This document shows positions 28,125 to 38,620 of a stretch of DNA of 64,000 nt, piece by piece. The DNA comes from Marinomonas arctica (GTDB taxonomy: Bacteria > Pseudomonadota > Gammaproteobacteria > Pseudomonadales > Marinomonadaceae). The stretch is taken from positions 17,057 to 81,056 of the forward strand of contig NZ_QHJF01000019.1 of NCBI RefSeq assembly GCF_003259225.1. The letters are read 5' to 3'. Each line of letters begins with the position of its first letter. Within the stretch, counting starts at the first letter, position 1. The translations under genes were made by a program, and so were the position numbers. The notes beneath the pieces were generated by a model. It saw nothing but the letters and a program-made list of their open reading frames with translations. It was not told the origin of the DNA and searched no databases.

Positions 28125-29462
28125 ATGTATAAAATTACAAAAGGCCTAGATCTACCGATCTCAGGTGCTCCCAATCAAGTGATTGAGACGGCCGCTGCTG
28201 TGAAAGCAGTTGCTGTGATTGGTCCAGACTATCATGGAATGAAACCCACCATGCTGGTCAAGGAAGGGGATAAGGTTAAGAAAGGTCAAGTCATCTTTAC
28301 GGATAAGAAGACAGAGGGCGTGAAGTTCACGGCTCCTGCCTCTGGAACCGTTGCTGCGATCAATCGTGGTGAAAGACGTGTCTTTCAATCATTAGTTATC
28401 AATGTTGAGGGTGACGAGTCTGAAACCTTCGCCTCTTACTCTGGTTCTGAATTGAAGTCTTTAGAGCGCAGTAAGGTGGTTGATAATTTGGTCGAATCGG
28501 GTTTATGGACTGCGTTCCGTACTCGTCCATTTTCAAAAGTGCCTGAAGTGGCATCCGTTCCGAGCTCTATTTTTGTGACGGCAATGGATACCAACCCATT
28601 GGCTGCTTCTCCTGAAGTGGTCTTGGCTGATCAAGCTGAAGCCTTTGCTGATGGTCTTACTGTGTTAACGCGTTTAACGGAAGGTAAGGTCTTTGTTTGT
28701 AAAGCAGCGGGTGCAAAAATTCCAACCACATCTGATGTAACGGTTGAAGAGTTTGCCGGTGTTCACCCAGCAGGTCTTGCTGGTACTCACATACATTTCC
28801 TTGATCCAGTTAATGATAAAAAGACGGTTTGGTCTATTAACTATCAAGACGTTGTAGCGGTCGGTAAGTTATTCGTTACTGGTGAGTTAAGTGTTGAGCG
28901 AGTGGTTTCTTTAGCGGGTCCACAAGTTAAAAAGCCTCGCTTGGTGCGTACTCAAGTTGGTGCAAGCCTTGATAACTTGTTGTCGGGTGAATTGGCTGAT
29001 GGTGACAATCGCGTTGTTTCTGGATCCGTACTTTCAGGTCGTGCCGCTAAAGGGCCTTATGCCTTTTTAGGTCGTTACCATAATCAGGTGTCTGTTCTGT
29101 TAGAAGGTCGTGAGCGTCAAATGATGCATTATCTTCGTGCTGGCGTAGAAAAGCATTCTATTATGAATGTGTTCTTGTCTAAGCTAACAGGAAAGAAATC
29201 CTTCGATATGACCACCACGACAAATGGTAGTGATCGTACTATGTTGCCACTTGGTAACTTTGAGCGTGTCATGCCGCTTGATATCCTTCCAACACAATTG
29301 CTACGTGCTTTGGTGGTGAACGATACAGAGCAAGCTCAGAAGCTTGGTGCGCTTGAATTGGACGAAGAAGATTTGGCTTTGTGTACTTACAGTTGTTCAG
29401 GTAAGTTCGAATATGGCCCGATCCTTCGGGATTGCCTAACTCTAATAGAGAAAGAGGGTTGA
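28125..29462 (+). CDS. nqrA: Na+-translocating NADH:quinone reductase subunit A
   Basis: NqrA is the cytoplasmic-facing subunit implicated in ubiquinone and RnfC-like fold binding in Na+-[19 protein letters not shown] at the N-terminus is the typical opening; the reading frame extends upstream but these residues fix the ATG at 28125. The 445-residue product contains [15 protein letters not shown] biotinyl-lipoyl-like motif ([12 protein letters not shown] near residue 58) and [21 protein letters not shown] near the C-terminus (as [11 protein letters not shown]). It is the first gene of a six-gene operon, nqrB following 3 bases after its stop. Confidence 0.96.
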   Translation: MYKITKGLDLPISGAPNQVIETAAAVKAVAVIGPDYHGMKPTMLVKEGDKVKKGQVIFTDKKTEGVKFTAPASGTVAAINRGERRVFQSLVINVEGDESETFASYSGSELKSLERSKVVDNLVESGLWTAFRTRPFSKVPEVASVPSSIFVTAMDTNPLAASPEVVLADQAEAFADGLTVLTRLTEGKVFVCKAAGAKIPTTSDVTVEEFAGVHPAGLAGTHIHFLDPVNDKKTVWSINYQDVVAVGKLFVTGELSVERVVSLAGPQVKKPRLVRTQVGASLDNLLSGELADGDNRVVSGSVLSGRAAKGPYAFLGRYHNQVSVLLEGRERQMMHYLRAGVEKHSIMNVFLSKLTGKKSFDMTTTTNGSDRTMLPLGNFERVMPLDILPTQLLRALVVNDTEQAQKLGALELDEEDLALCTYSCSGKFEYGPILRDCLTLIEKEG

Positions 29463-29465
29463 TTC

Positions 29466-30662
29466 ATGGGGCTTAGAAAAGTACTTGATAAAATCGAACC
29501 TGAATTTCATTCAGGTGGAAAATACGAAAAGTGGTATGCGCTTTTTGAAGCGGTAGATACTATTTTTTACCGTCCAAGTTCAGTGACCAAAAATGGTTCC
29601 CATGTTCGTGATGCGGTGGATATGAAACGCATTATGATTTTGGTGTGGATGTGTACATTTCCAGCAATGTTTTTCGGTATGTACAACATTGGTTTTCAAG
29701 CCAATACGGCTATGGACGCCATGGGTGTTACAGCGGCAGATTCTTGGCGCCACGGCATTATTGGCAGTCTAACCAACTATGATGCTTCCAGCATATGGGA
29801 CAACATGATTTACGGCGCAATGTACTTTTTGCCTGTTTATCTTGTGACTTTCGTTGTAGGTGGTTTCTGGGAAGTATTGTTTGCGTCTGTGCGTAAACAT
29901 GAAGTTAACGAAGGTTTCTTTGTTACCTCAATCTTGTTCTCCTTATCTTTGCCTGCGACTGTGCCTTTATGGCAAGTAGCTTTGGGTATCACCTTTGGTG
30001 TGGTATTGGCGAAAGAAGTGTTTGGTGGAACGGGTAAAAACTTCCTTAACCCTGCTTTGGCTGGTCGTGCCTTTTTGTTCTTCGCGTACCCTGCTTCTAT
30101 GTCAGGTGATACGGTGTGGACAGCGGTTGACGGGTTTTCTGGTGCAACAGCATTGAGCCAATTGGCTGCAGATGGTGTTCCTGGTCTAACCGTTGCTTGG
30201 TCTGATGCGTTTTTTGGATTTATCCAAGGTTCAATGGGTGAGACATCCACACTGGCTATTTTGATCGGCGGTGGTGCGTTGTTGATCATGCGAATTGCTG
30301 CATGGCGCATTGTGGCTGGGGTTATGCTGGGTATGGTTCTAACTTCTGGGCTATTGAACTTCATTGGCTCCGATACTAACCCGATGTTTGCAACGCCTTG
30401 GTACTGGCATCTTGTCTTGGGTGGATTTGCCTTTGGTATGATGTACATGGCAACCGATCCTGTGTCTGCATCAATGACGAATCGTGGTAAGTGGTTCTAT
30501 GGCGCATTGATTGGTTTGATGGTTGTGCTGATTCGTGTTGTTAACCCTGCGTACCCAGAAGGTATGATGTTGGCAATTTTGTTCGCGAATTTGTTTGCGC
30601 CATTTATTGACCACTTTGTTGTTCAGGCGAACATTAAACGGAGGATTGCACGCAATGGCTAG
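29466..30662 (+). CDS. nqrB: Na+-NQR subunit B
   Basis: NqrB is a polytopic inner-membrane subunit that carries covalent FMN and riboflavin and forms part of the Na+ path. The product has about ten hydrophobic segments over 398 residues. The covalent FMN is attached through Thr in the conserved FSGATALSQ motif ([10 protein letters not shown] near residue 230). [16 protein letters not shown] upstream is also conserved. Flavin transfer is the job of apbE, present 3.4 kb downstream. The gene starts 3 bases after nqrA and overlaps nqrC by 8 bases. Confidence 0.96.
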   Translation: MGLRKVLDKIEPEFHSGGKYEKWYALFEAVDTIFYRPSSVTKNGSHVRDAVDMKRIMILVWMCTFPAMFFGMYNIGFQANTAMDAMGVTAADSWRHGIIGSLTNYDASSIWDNMIYGAMYFLPVYLVTFVVGGFWEVLFASVRKHEVNEGFFVTSILFSLSLPATVPLWQVALGITFGVVLAKEVFGGTGKNFLNPALAGRAFLFFAYPASMSGDTVWTAVDGFSGATALSQLAADGVPGLTVAWSDAFFGFIQGSMGETSTLAILIGGGALLIMRIAAWRIVAGVMLGMVLTSGLLNFIGSDTNPMFATPWYWHLVLGGFAFGMMYMATDPVSASMTNRGKWFYGALIGLMVVLIRVVNPAYPEGMMLAILFANLFAPFIDHFVVQANIKRRIARNG

Positions 30663-31455
30663 CAGTAACGATAGTATTAAAAAGACCATTATAGTTGCTT
30701 TATCTTTGTGTTTGGTTTGTTCTATTTTTGTTGCAGCCGCAGCAGTAGGTCTTAAGCCTATACAGAACACCAATAAAGATTTAGACCGTAAACGTAATAT
30801 TTTGTCGGCGGCTGGCATGCTTGAGTCAGGCAAGTCTGTTGACGAGATTTTCGAAACGGTTGAAACGCGTATTGTTAACCTACAAACAGGTGCATTCGCA
30901 ACGGAAGAGGAAATGAAAGAGGCTGGCATTAATGTCGCGACTTTCAATCAGCAAGCAGCGGCGAAAGACCCTAATTTGTCCATTGCTCTAAAAGCTGAGG
31001 AAGACCCAGCAAGTATTAAGCGTCGTGCCAATTTTTCGGCGGTTTATCTTGTGAAGTCGGGTGATACGATTGAGCGTATCATTCTACCTGTTCATGGTTA
31101 TGGCTTATGGTCAACTATGTACGGCTTTATGGCTTTGCAAAGCGATTTCAATACAGTGCTTGGCTTTGGTTTTTACGACCAAGCTGAAACACCTGGATTA
31201 GGTGGCGAAGTAGATAACCCTAACTGGAAAGCTTTGTGGAAAGACAAGAAAGTTTACAACGACGAAGGCGAAGCGGTTATTCAGCTTGCTAAAGGTGGTG
31301 TAGACAGTTCTGATCCTAAGGCAATGTATAAAGTAGATGGTCTATCTGGTGCAACATTGACAAGTCGTGGGGTAACTCATCTTGTTCAATACTGGTTGGG
31401 GAAAGATGGTTTTGGACCGTTCTTGTCACAGCTACGTAGTGAAGGAGTTCAATAA
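30655..31455 (+). CDS. nqrC: Na+-NQR subunit C
   Basis: NqrC is anchored by one N-terminal membrane helix with a large periplasmic domain carrying the second covalently bound FMN. The helix is [20 protein letters not shown]. The flavinylation motif is SGATLTSRG ([10 protein letters not shown] near residue 223), the Thr being the attachment site. [10 protein letters not shown] at the start fixes the ATG at 30655, which overlaps nqrB by 8 bases; an upstream in-frame extension would add 20 unlikely residues. Its stop shares the A with the nqrD ATG (TAATG). Confidence 0.95.
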   Translation: MASSNDSIKKTIIVALSLCLVCSIFVAAAAVGLKPIQNTNKDLDRKRNILSAAGMLESGKSVDEIFETVETRIVNLQTGAFATEEEMKEAGINVATFNQQAAAKDPNLSIALKAEEDPASIKRRANFSAVYLVKSGDTIERIILPVHGYGLWSTMYGFMALQSDFNTVLGFGFYDQAETPGLGGEVDNPNWKALWKDKKVYNDEGEAVIQLAKGGVDSSDPKAMYKVDGLSGATLTSRGVTHLVQYWLGKDGFGPFLSQLRSEGVQ

Positions 31456-32117
31456 TGTCTGATGTGAAAAAAGTCCTCTTTGGGCCGATTCTTGCGAACA
31501 ACCCAATCGCCTTGCAGATATTGGGTATTTGTTCTGCATTGGCGGTGACGAGCAGTTTGAGTGTTAGTTTGGTTATGGCGATCGCCTTGACCTTGGTAAC
31601 GGCTTTCTCCAGCTTCTTTATTGCGATTATTCGTAATCACATACCGAATAGTATTCGTATTATCGTACAGATGATCATTATTGCCTCTTTGGTAATTGTG
31701 GTTGATCAGATTCTGAAAGCGTTTGCTTTTGAAATCAGTAAGCAGTTGTCCGTGTTTGTCGGTCTTATCATTACAAACTGTATCGTAATGGGACGTGCTG
31801 AAGCATTTGCCATGAAAAACGGACCGGTAATGAGCTTTGTAGACGGTATTGGTAACGGTTTGGGCTACAGTGCGATGTTGATCGTGGTGGCGTTCTTCCG
31901 TGAACTTTTCGGTGCAGGTAAATTGTTTGGCGTTGAGATTTTTGCGACGGTACAAAACGGTGGTTGGTATCAGCCGAATGGTTTGATGTTGCTTCCGCCT
32001 AGTGCATTCTTCGTAATTGGCTTGGTTATTTGGGCTTTGCGTGCTTATAAGAAAGAGCAAGTTGAAGCGCCAGAGTTTAAAATTGCGGCAAATTCTCGTT
32101 CTCAGGAGGCGCTATAA
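31455..32117 (+). CDS. nqrD: Na+-NQR subunit D
   Basis: NqrD is an integral membrane subunit with about six helices that together with NqrE forms the central pair coordinating an intramembrane iron centre (2Fe-2S), between the cytoplasmic and periplasmic redox groups. Conserved motifs are [23 protein letters not shown] (as [18 protein letters not shown]), [19 protein letters not shown], where the Cys of TNC is one of the iron ligands, and [11 protein letters not shown]. Product length 220 is normal. Start overlaps nqrC, nqrE follows immediately. Confidence 0.96.
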   Translation: MSDVKKVLFGPILANNPIALQILGICSALAVTSSLSVSLVMAIALTLVTAFSSFFIAIIRNHIPNSIRIIVQMIIIASLVIVVDQILKAFAFEISKQLSVFVGLIITNCIVMGRAEAFAMKNGPVMSFVDGIGNGLGYSAMLIVVAFFRELFGAGKLFGVEIFATVQNGGWYQPNGLMLLPPSAFFVIGLVIWALRAYKKEQVEAPEFKIAANSRSQEAL

Positions 32118-32726
32118 ATGGAACATTTAATTAGTCTGTTTATTAAGGCCGTTTTTGTTGAAAACATGGCATTGGCATTCTTCCTAGGTATGTGTACTTT
32201 TTTAGCATTGTCTAAAAAAGTAGAAACAGCGATAGGTTTGGGTATTGCCGTTGTGGTGGTTTTGGCGATTACTGTGCCACTGAACAACTTGTTGTATCAA
32301 AATCTTTTGGCAGATGGTGCTCTTGAGTGGGCCGGTTTGGGTGGTGTTGATTTAAGCTTCCTAGGTTTGTTGAGCTACATTGGTGTTATCGCCGCTGTGG
32401 TTCAGATACTAGAGATGACACTAGACAAGTACATGCCTGCTTTGTACAACGCACTGGGCGTTTTCTTGCCGTTGATTACAGTAAACTGTGCCATCATGGG
32501 TGCTTCTTTGTTCATGGTGGAACGAGACTATAACTTCAGTGAAAGTCTTGTTTACGGTGTAGGTGCTGGTGTTGGTTGGGCGCTTGCTATTGCTGCGCTA
32601 GCTGGTATTCGGGAGAAACTTAAATATTCAGATGTTCCTGCAGGATTGCGTGGTCTTGGTATCACTTTTATCACTGTTGGTCTGATGAGTTTAGGTTTTA
32701 TGTCATTTTCGGGTGTGCAGCTTTAA
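32118..32726 (+). CDS. nqrE: Na+-NQR subunit E
   Basis: NqrE is the second member of the NqrD/NqrE pair, an inverted-topology homologue with six helices that completes the intramembrane iron site. Recognisable segments are [23 protein letters not shown] (as [16 protein letters not shown], with a ligand Cys), [20 protein letters not shown] (ligand Cys in NCAIMG) and [13 protein letters not shown]. Length 202 is standard. It abuts nqrD with no gap and is followed by a 42-base gap to nqrF. Confidence 0.96.
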   Translation: MEHLISLFIKAVFVENMALAFFLGMCTFLALSKKVETAIGLGIAVVVVLAITVPLNNLLYQNLLADGALEWAGLGGVDLSFLGLLSYIGVIAAVVQILEMTLDKYMPALYNALGVFLPLITVNCAIMGASLFMVERDYNFSESLVYGVGAGVGWALAIAALAGIREKLKYSDVPAGLRGLGITFITVGLMSLGFMSFSGVQL

Positions 32727-32768
32727 TCGGCCGCACATTTAGACAACCAAGAATAAGGTTTAACTAAC

Positions 32769-33995
32769 ATGGTCAACTTAGAAATTATTCTAGGTGTGGT
32801 GATGTTCACGGCTATCGTGCTTGCGTTAGTGGCAATTATCCTTGCCGCTCGTGCACGCTTGGTAAGTACTGGTGACGTTACAATCCGCATCAATGGTGAA
32901 AAAGAAGTGACTGCGCCCGCAGGTGGTAAGTTGCTTCAAACATTAGCAAACAGTGGTATCTTTCTATCGTCCGCATGCGGTGGTGGTGGTACTTGTGCTC
33001 AGTGTAAATGTAAGGTTATGAGCGGTGGTGGCTCTATGCTTTCCACGGAACAATCTCACTTCACGCGTCGCGATGAAAAAGAAGGCTACCGTCTATCTTG
33101 TCAGGTTTCTGTGAAACAGGACATGGATGTAGAAGTGCCTGAAGAGGTGTTTGGTGTTAAAGCATGGGAATGTACGGTTGAGTCTAACCCTAACGTAGCG
33201 ACCTTTATTAAAGAGTTGACGTTGAAATTGCCTGAAGGCGAAAACGTTAACTTCCGTGCAGGTGGTTATGTTCAGTTGGAAGCGCCGGCTCACACTGTGC
33301 ATTACAAAGATTTTGATATCGAAGAAGAGTATCGCGGTGATTGGGATAAGTTTAACCTTTGGAAGTTTGTTTCTAAGGTAGATGAAACCGTTATTCGTGC
33401 TTATTCAATGGCGAACTACCCTGAAGAAAGAGGCATTGTTAAGTTTAATATTCGTATTGCTTCTCCGCCGCCAGGAAAAGATGATTTACCTCCAGGTCAA
33501 ATGTCATCTTACGTGTTCAGTCTTAAGCCAGGCGATAAGATCAAAGTGTACGGTCCTTTTGGTGAGTTCTTCGCTAAAGATACAGACGCTGAAATGGTGT
33601 TTGTAGGGGGCGGTGCAGGTATGGCGCCAATGCGCTCTCATATTTTTGATCAGCTTAAGCGTTTGAATTCTAAGCGTAAAATTTCTTTCTGGTACGGTGC
33701 TCGTAGTGTTCGTGAAGCATTTTATGTGGAAGAGTACGATAAGCTTCAAGAAGAAAATGAAAACTTTGAATGGCATTTGGCACTTTCTGATCCTCAGCCA
33801 GAAGATAACTGGAAAGGCAAAACTGGATTTATCCATAATGTCCTTTATGAAAGTTATCTAAAAGATCATCCAGCGCCAGAAGATTGTGAGTTCTACATGT
33901 GTGGACCTCCAATGATGAACGCGTCTGTGATCAAAATGTTAGAAGATCTAGGTGTCGAAAAAGAAAACATTTTGCTTGATGATTTCGGTGGCTAG
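32769..33995 (+). CDS. nqrF: Na+-NQR subunit F (NADH-oxidising)
   Basis: NqrF accepts electrons from NADH. An N-terminal membrane helix (residues 5-25) precedes a plant-type 2Fe-2S domain, with Cys ligands in [14 protein letters not shown] (near residues 70-79) and LSCQV (near residue 111). A ferredoxin-NADP reductase-like half follows: RAYSMANYP for FAD binding, then [12 protein letters not shown] and [13 protein letters not shown] for NADH binding. Product length 408 matches. A terminator directly after its stop ends the operon transcript at least in part before apbE. Confidence 0.97.
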   Translation: MVNLEIILGVVMFTAIVLALVAIILAARARLVSTGDVTIRINGEKEVTAPAGGKLLQTLANSGIFLSSACGGGGTCAQCKCKVMSGGGSMLSTEQSHFTRRDEKEGYRLSCQVSVKQDMDVEVPEEVFGVKAWECTVESNPNVATFIKELTLKLPEGENVNFRAGGYVQLEAPAHTVHYKDFDIEEEYRGDWDKFNLWKFVSKVDETVIRAYSMANYPEERGIVKFNIRIASPPPGKDDLPPGQMSSYVFSLKPGDKIKVYGPFGEFFAKDTDAEMVFVGGGAGMAPMRSHIFDQLKRLNSKRKISFWYGARSVREAFYVEEYDKLQEENENFEWHLALSDPQPEDNWKGKTGFIHNVLYESYLKDHPAPEDCEFYMCGPPMMNASVIKMLEDLGVEKENILLDDFGG

Positions 33996-34003
33996 CACCT
34001 GAT

Positions 34004-34035
34004 AAAGACCCACCATCTGGTGGGTCTTTGTTTTA
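34004..34035 (+). terminator. Terminator after nqrF
   Basis: AAAGACCCACCA at 34004-34015 and TGGTGGGTCTTT at 34018-34029 are perfectly complementary, with a T-rich tail. It stands between nqrF and apbE, so apbE may be expressed by readthrough or its own promoter. Confidence 0.85.
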
Positions 34036-34057
34036 TTGGCAATTAAAAAGACTCTTT

Positions 34058-35071
34058 ATGCGTAAAAAAATACTGTTCCCAGTTTTCCTACTTATTATTG
34101 TTGCCGTTTTTTATAGACTTTCCGTGTTTACGCCAGAATTAGTGAGTTTCTCTGGCCCAACAATGGGGACAACTTATACGGTTAAATTTTATACCACGGA
34201 AGAGGTTGAAAACCCTTGGGATCTAAAAGATGACGTTGATGCTGTCTTGGTAAGGGTCAACAAGCTTATGTCGACCTACGATCCGAATTCTGAGTTGTCT
34301 GAATTTAACAAATTAACGGCAGGACAATCACTCACGGTAAGTGAAGAGATGGCTTACGTTATTGATAAAGCTTTGCTCTTAAGTCGCATGACCGGTGGTG
34401 AGTATGATGTGACGATTGGTCCTTTGGTGAATCTCTGGGGGTTTGGTCCAGGAAAACGAGAAGATAAGGTGCCAACTGAAGCGGAGATAGAAGCGGCCAA
34501 ATCGAGAGTAGGTTATCAATTTTTAACGCTTGATGGTCTTCGTTTAAGCAAAGAAAAAGATATTTATGTGGATTTGTCATCCATTGCAAAAGGGTATGGC
34601 GTTGATGCTGTGGCCAAAGTTTTGCAGGACAAAGGAATTGAAAGCTACTTGGTTGAAGTCGGTGGTGAGATTTCGTCAAAAGGCGTGAAACCGGATGGTT
34701 CGCCTTGGCGTGTAGCCATTGAAAGTCCGGCTGGTGGTCATAATATTGCAGACAGAATTATAGATGTAACCAACATAGCGTTGGCGACATCGGGCGATTA
34801 TCGAAATTATTTTGAACAAAATGGTGTGCGTTATTCCCATACTATAAGTCCGCTTACGGGAAGGCCGATTACACATCGTTTGGTATCTGTTACTGTGGTA
34901 GATACAACCACAACGATGGCCGATGGTCTTGCTACCGCCATTACGGTGCTTGGACCGGAAAAGGGCTATGAGTTTGCGCAAGAGAATGGTATTGCCGCTT
35001 ATTTGCTGGTGAAAACGGATTTTGGTTTTGAAGAGCGTCCATCGGATGCCTTTAAGCCTTACTTAAAGTAA
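34058..35071 (+). CDS. apbE: FAD:protein FMN transferase ApbE
   Basis: ApbE attaches FMN to Thr residues of NqrB and NqrC, using FAD as donor, in the periplasm. A hydrophobic N-terminal anchor (about residues 4-22, FPVFLLIIVAVFY) exports it. Typical motifs are FSGPTMGTTYTVKFY, LSSIAKGYGVDAVAK, YLVEVGGEISSKG, SPWRVAIE and YSHTISPLTGRP, with metal-binding residues in TTTMADGLATA. The ATG at 34058 starts the protein; an upstream in-frame ATG at 34028 lies inside the terminator stem. The flavin donor and acceptor genes lie just upstream, so the local logic is clear. Confidence 0.93.
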   Translation: MRKKILFPVFLLIIVAVFYRLSVFTPELVSFSGPTMGTTYTVKFYTTEEVENPWDLKDDVDAVLVRVNKLMSTYDPNSELSEFNKLTAGQSLTVSEEMAYVIDKALLLSRMTGGEYDVTIGPLVNLWGFGPGKREDKVPTEAEIEAAKSRVGYQFLTLDGLRLSKEKDIYVDLSSIAKGYGVDAVAKVLQDKGIESYLVEVGGEISSKGVKPDGSPWRVAIESPAGGHNIADRIIDVTNIALATSGDYRNYFEQNGVRYSHTISPLTGRPITHRLVSVTVVDTTTTMADGLATAITVLGPEKGYEFAQENGIAAYLLVKTDFGFEERPSDAFKPYLK

Positions 35072-35111
35072 GTGAGCTATTTTTTGTATTTTTGTTTATA
35101 GGAGAAAAGTT

Positions 35112-35345
35112 ATGTTGACGATTGTTTTAGCATTTGTCCTTATGCTTTTGTTGGTTACTGCTATGTCTGTTGGTGTCTTGATGGGAAGAAAGCCAATTTC
35201 TGGCTCGTGCGGTGGTATGAGTGCATTAGGCATGGAAGTGGCTTGCGATATTTGTGGTGGCGATAAAGGTAAGTGTGAAAAAGAGACAAAAAAGAATGTC
35301 GCCGAGAAGGTCTCTGATGACACATTTTATGACGCAACGAAATAA
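35112..35345 (+). CDS. nqrM: NqrM, Na+-NQR maturation factor
   Basis: NqrM is a small membrane protein required for NQR maturation, thought to deliver iron to the NqrD/NqrE centre. A single transmembrane helix (about residues 3-23) is followed by a Cys-rich region: SGSCGG near residue 32, ACDICGGDKGKCEKE with three Cys near 45-54. The position between apbE and sthA matches the known order behind nqr operons in Vibrio. Its 77-residue length agrees with the family (DUF539-like). GGAG precedes the ATG. Confidence 0.9.
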   Translation: MLTIVLAFVLMLLLVTAMSVGVLMGRKPISGSCGGMSALGMEVACDICGGDKGKCEKETKKNVAEKVSDDTFYDATK

Positions 35346-35366
35346 TTGAATAGTGAAGAGGGTGTT

Positions 35367-36761
35367 ATGACAACAAGACATTATGATGTTGTGGTTTTGG
35401 GTACGGGCCCTGCGGGAGAAGGCGCGGCGATGAGTGCCGCGAAGGCAGGCAAAAAAGTGGCGGTTATTGAAGCCAGTTCACAAGTCGGCGGAAGTTGTAC
35501 GCATTTAGGGACTATTCCATCAAAAGCCTTGCGTCATGCTGTTAAAGAGATTATTGCCTTTAACACCAATCCTATGTTCCGTGATATTGGTGAACCTCGT
35601 TGGTTTTCATTTCCGAAAGTGTTGGATCGAGCAAACCGTGTTATTGATAAGCAGGTTATGGGGCGTACTGAATATTACGCACGTAACCGCATTGATATTT
35701 ATTTTGGGCGTGGTAAGTTCAAAGATGTGAACACCATCGAAGTAAATACGTATGAAAAAGGGCCGGAATTACTGGTGGCCAAAAAAGTGGTGATCGCTAC
35801 GGGTTCTCGCCCATACCGACCAACCAATATTGATTTTTCCCATCCTCGTATCTATTGCTCTGATACTATTTTGAGTTTGAGTCATACTCCTCGTTCTTTG
35901 ATTATTTATGGTGCGGGTGTTATTGGGTGTGAGTACGCGTCGATTTTCTGCGGATTGGGTGTTCGAGTTGAACTGATTAACCCAGCGAAAAAATTGTTAA
36001 GTTTCCTAGATGACGAGATTACCGATGCCTTGAGTTACCACCTTCGTGATGGTGGTGTGCTGATTCGTCATAATGAAACCTATGATTCTGTTGAGACAAC
36101 AGAGCGTGGTGTTGTGATGCATATGGCGTCAGGCAAGAAGATACGTGCTGATGCATTGCTGTTTTGTAATGGGCGTTCTGGTAATACCGACAATTTAGGT
36201 TTAGAGGCGATTGGCTTAGAGGCCAATGCACGTGGCCAGTTAGCGGTAAATGACACGTATCAAACTCAGGTTGAGAGTGTTTATGCGGCTGGTGATGTCA
36301 TTGGTTGGCCAAGTTTGGCAAGTGCTGCTTACGATCAAGGGCGTGCAGCGGCAGCCAACATGTTTGGTCTAGCAGGTGGGGAATTCATTAGTGAAGTGCC
36401 GACAGGTATTTACACTATTCCTGAGATCAGTTCTGTTGGTAAAACAGAAGCTGAACTGACCGCTGAAAAAGTGCCTTATGAAGTGGGTCGTGCTTTCTTT
36501 AAAAACACAGCTCGCGCTCAAATCACTGGCGAAGCCGTAGGGATGTTGAAAATACTGTTTCATCGTGAGTCACTTGAGTTATTGGGTATTCACTGTTTTG
36601 GTGACCAAGCATCAGAGATTGTTCATATCGGACAAGCTATTATGAAGCAGCCAGGCAAGCAGAATACTTTGAAGTATTTTTTAAATACTACGTTTAACTA
36701 TCCGACCATGGCTGAGGCTTATCGTGTTGCGGCGTTAAATGGATTCAACCGCGTTTTTTAG
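35367..36761 (+). CDS. sthA: Soluble pyridine nucleotide transhydrogenase
   Basis: SthA is a cytoplasmic FAD enzyme that transfers hydride between NADPH and NAD+, balancing the two pools. The FAD motif is [17 protein letters not shown] and the NAD(P) motif is [16 protein letters not shown]. The region equivalent to the redox disulfide is [17 protein letters not shown]: one Cys is replaced by Thr, which is normal for SthA and separates it from lipoamide dehydrogenase. The ATG at 35367 is preferred to the TTG at 35346 because an SD-like AGAGGG lies upstream and [12 protein letters not shown] is the usual start. It runs 21 bases after nqrM and is followed by a terminator. Confidence 0.93.
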   Translation: MTTRHYDVVVLGTGPAGEGAAMSAAKAGKKVAVIEASSQVGGSCTHLGTIPSKALRHAVKEIIAFNTNPMFRDIGEPRWFSFPKVLDRANRVIDKQVMGRTEYYARNRIDIYFGRGKFKDVNTIEVNTYEKGPELLVAKKVVIATGSRPYRPTNIDFSHPRIYCSDTILSLSHTPRSLIIYGAGVIGCEYASIFCGLGVRVELINPAKKLLSFLDDEITDALSYHLRDGGVLIRHNETYDSVETTERGVVMHMASGKKIRADALLFCNGRSGNTDNLGLEAIGLEANARGQLAVNDTYQTQVESVYAAGDVIGWPSLASAAYDQGRAAAANMFGLAGGEFISEVPTGIYTIPEISSVGKTEAELTAEKVPYEVGRAFFKNTARAQITGEAVGMLKILFHRESLELLGIHCFGDQASEIVHIGQAIMKQPGKQNTLKYFLNTTFNYPTMAEAYRVAALNGFNRVF

Positions 36762-36780
36762 TCGCACAGAATAGAGAAAT

Positions 36781-36813
36781 AAAAATGCCCACTTTGAAGT
36801 GGGCATTTTTGTT
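36781..36813 (+). terminator. Terminator after sthA
   Basis: AAAAATGCCCACTT at 36781-36794 pairs with AAGTGGGCATTTTT at 36797-36810. It may also act on the convergent hpt transcript. Confidence 0.85.
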
Positions 36814-36854
36814 GGCTAATCATAACTTAATGAATTTTTAATCTCTTAGTCAGC

Positions 36855-37406
36855 TTAGCTGCCTTTGATGGCATAAATGCCTTTCAGGTTTCTGAAAAAG
36901 CCTTTGTAATCCATGCCATAACCAAATAAAAATCTATCTGCTACCTCTGTACCAATATAATCAGGTGTCATATTTGTTTTGCGATCGTGCAGTTTGTTGA
37001 TCACGGTGGCAGTGTATACACTACTGGTTCCCTGTTGTTCCAGCCAGTTTACGATAGCTTGCAGCGTGTGGCCTTGGTCAAAAATATCGTCAATGACCAA
37101 TATGTGTCTGTTTTTTAGGCTGGTTTGCGGGTAGCTTAGCCAGTTTAGAGAGGCGCCTTCGGTTTCCATTCCATAACGTGTCGCATGGATGTAGTCTAAT
37201 TCTAATGGAAAATGTAAGCGTTCTATTAGGGCGGCCGTTGGAATAAGTCCACCGTTCATTACGCACAGAACAAGAGGCATTTTATCAGCGAGATCGGCTG
37301 AAATCTGAGATGCCATTTTATCAAGGGCTTCATTGAGTTTTACTTCGTCGACTAAGCAATCCGCTTCATCTAAAATTTTGTTTAGGTCGTTGATTGTATT
37401 CGTCAT
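36855..37406 (-). CDS. hpt: Hypoxanthine-guanine phosphoribosyltransferase
   Basis: Hpt salvages hypoxanthine and guanine to IMP and GMP using PRPP, in the cytoplasm. The PRPP-binding motif is ILVIDDIFDQGHTLQAI near residues 95-110. PLVLCVMNGGLIPTAAL near residue 50 (as CVMNGGLIPTAAL) and VADRFLFGYGMDYKGFFRN near the end are family landmarks (ADRFLFGYGMDY). The 183-residue length fits the bacterial type. It is a single gene and the neighbour yihY lies upstream on the same strand with 39 bases between. Confidence 0.9.
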   Translation of the reverse strand: MTNTINDLNKILDEADCLVDEVKLNEALDKMASQISADLADKMPLVLCVMNGGLIPTAALIERLHFPLELDYIHATRYGMETEGASLNWLSYPQTSLKNRHILVIDDIFDQGHTLQAIVNWLEQQGTSSVYTATVINKLHDRKTNMTPDYIGTEVADRFLFGYGMDYKGFFRNLKGIYAIKGS

Positions 37407-37445
37407 GGTAAGCCCTATTGTGAAAAAAATTGGCGGGATTTTACA

Positions 37446-38306
37446 TTAATCCTGACCAGATGCTAAGTTTTTCTGTTGAGAAGTGTGCTTTATGTTATGC
37501 AAGGTGGCGCACAGGCAGATTGAAGCGAGTACAACAAGCCACGAGCTTTGTAGCCAGACAAGAAAAATGGGTATGGCTGCAAACGCACCATAAACGACCT
37601 GATAGCCTGCAAAAAACTGCGCGAACGAGCCAAATAGGGTGTTTAATAAGTACAGACCCACGCTGCCAGCAAAAGCCGAGATGGCTGCCCACTTTGCCGA
37701 TACTTCAGCATTCGGTGTTAAAAAATTCAGTGTGAACAACATCAAGAAGTAGAGAATGATGCTGCCAAGCTCTAATAGATTATCAAGCCAAGCATTTGTT
37801 TGTACCCCATATATCTGCATGGATATAAGTGTGCCGTATAGGCTTAACGATGAGGCAAAAATAATGGGGCCTAATGTGAGAATGGCCCAGTAAGTGAGCA
37901 GTCTTTCTCTGATTTTTCGGGCTTTCTTGATTTCCCAAATTGATTGAACGCTACTTTCAAAGCTGTTGAGCAACAATAGGGCGGTAACAAATAGGGCGAT
38001 CAGGCCAGCCACAGGCAGATTTTTCGTTTGTGCTGAAAATTTAATGAGGTAAGGCATCATGATGTCACTGGAGCCTGGTGCAAGGTGTTGCTCAATGAGT
38101 TTAAATAATTGAGTTTGCATTGACTCAAGAGCTGGCGTGAAGCTGAGTATGCCTACAATGATGGTGATGATAGGAACCGCAGCTAATAGACTTGATAGTG
38201 TAAGTTGTGCCGCCTTTTGTGACAGGTTGCTGTTTTTGAATCTTGTAATGGTCAAATATCCATAACGTTTGAAGATAAGAAAAAAATACATAAGACGATC
38301 GGGCAT
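37446..38306 (-). CDS. yihY: YihY family inner membrane protein
   Basis: A polytopic membrane protein of the YihY/BrkB family, of unsettled function. About six hydrophobic segments are visible, including AAVPIITIIVGILSF, LIALFVTALLLLNSF, GSIILYFLMLFTLNFLTP and VVYGAFAAIPIFLVWLQSSW (as GAFAAIPIFLVWLQSSW). AQLTLSSLLAAVP at the N-terminus is a family landmark, and NLPVAGLIALFV follows. Length 286 matches. It is probably cotranscribed with hpt downstream on the minus strand. RNase BN was once assigned to this family and later attributed to another protein, so no enzyme activity is claimed. Confidence 0.85.
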   Translation of the reverse strand: MPDRLMYFFLIFKRYGYLTITRFKNSNLSQKAAQLTLSSLLAAVPIITIIVGILSFTPALESMQTQLFKLIEQHLAPGSSDIMMPYLIKFSAQTKNLPVAGLIALFVTALLLLNSFESSVQSIWEIKKARKIRERLLTYWAILTLGPIIFASSLSLYGTLISMQIYGVQTNAWLDNLLELGSIILYFLMLFTLNFLTPNAEVSAKWAAISAFAGSVGLYLLNTLFGSFAQFFAGYQVVYGAFAAIPIFLVWLQSSWLVVLASICLCATLHNIKHTSQQKNLASGQD

Positions 38307-38620
38307 GGTGATGAAACTCTCTTGGTTGAACCGTTACGATATCATAGCCTGAGATTTTTTCACGACTCCTAAGCTCTTGGATGGCTTGTTATGCCTAAAT
38401 TTTTAATGCTAGCTGTTATTTTGGTCTAACTTGTTTTTTGATTTTTGCATCATGCTTTTCACTGTTTTAAATGTATTTTGCTGATTCGTTTGGCTGTCAG
38501 CTTAATTTAAAAAATATCCTTAATCTTCTTTTCAATGCACATTGCACAAACACAGTGCAAGGTGATTCCTTTTGGCGCACTTAGCTTGTTTTTTGTTAGG
38601 TCTGCTTGTAATATTTACCT
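38307..38620. other. Gene-free A+T-rich region upstream of a possible small RNA
   Basis: No coding frame is convincing here. It holds an inverted repeat, TTGCAC at 38542-38547 and GTGCAA at 38555-38560 with a 7-base spacer, which could be a protein binding site. The region upstream of yihY probably contains its promoter, which was not located. Confidence 0.5.

Noticed and set aside
29837..30448. 203-codon minus-strand frame inside nqrB
   Set aside because: A shadow of the nqrB membrane protein frame; its low-complexity product is typical of reverse reading of hydrophobic genes.
31449..32060. 203-codon minus-strand frame inside nqrD
   Set aside because: Shadow of nqrD; rich in His, Asn and Thr from reverse reading and without any family match.
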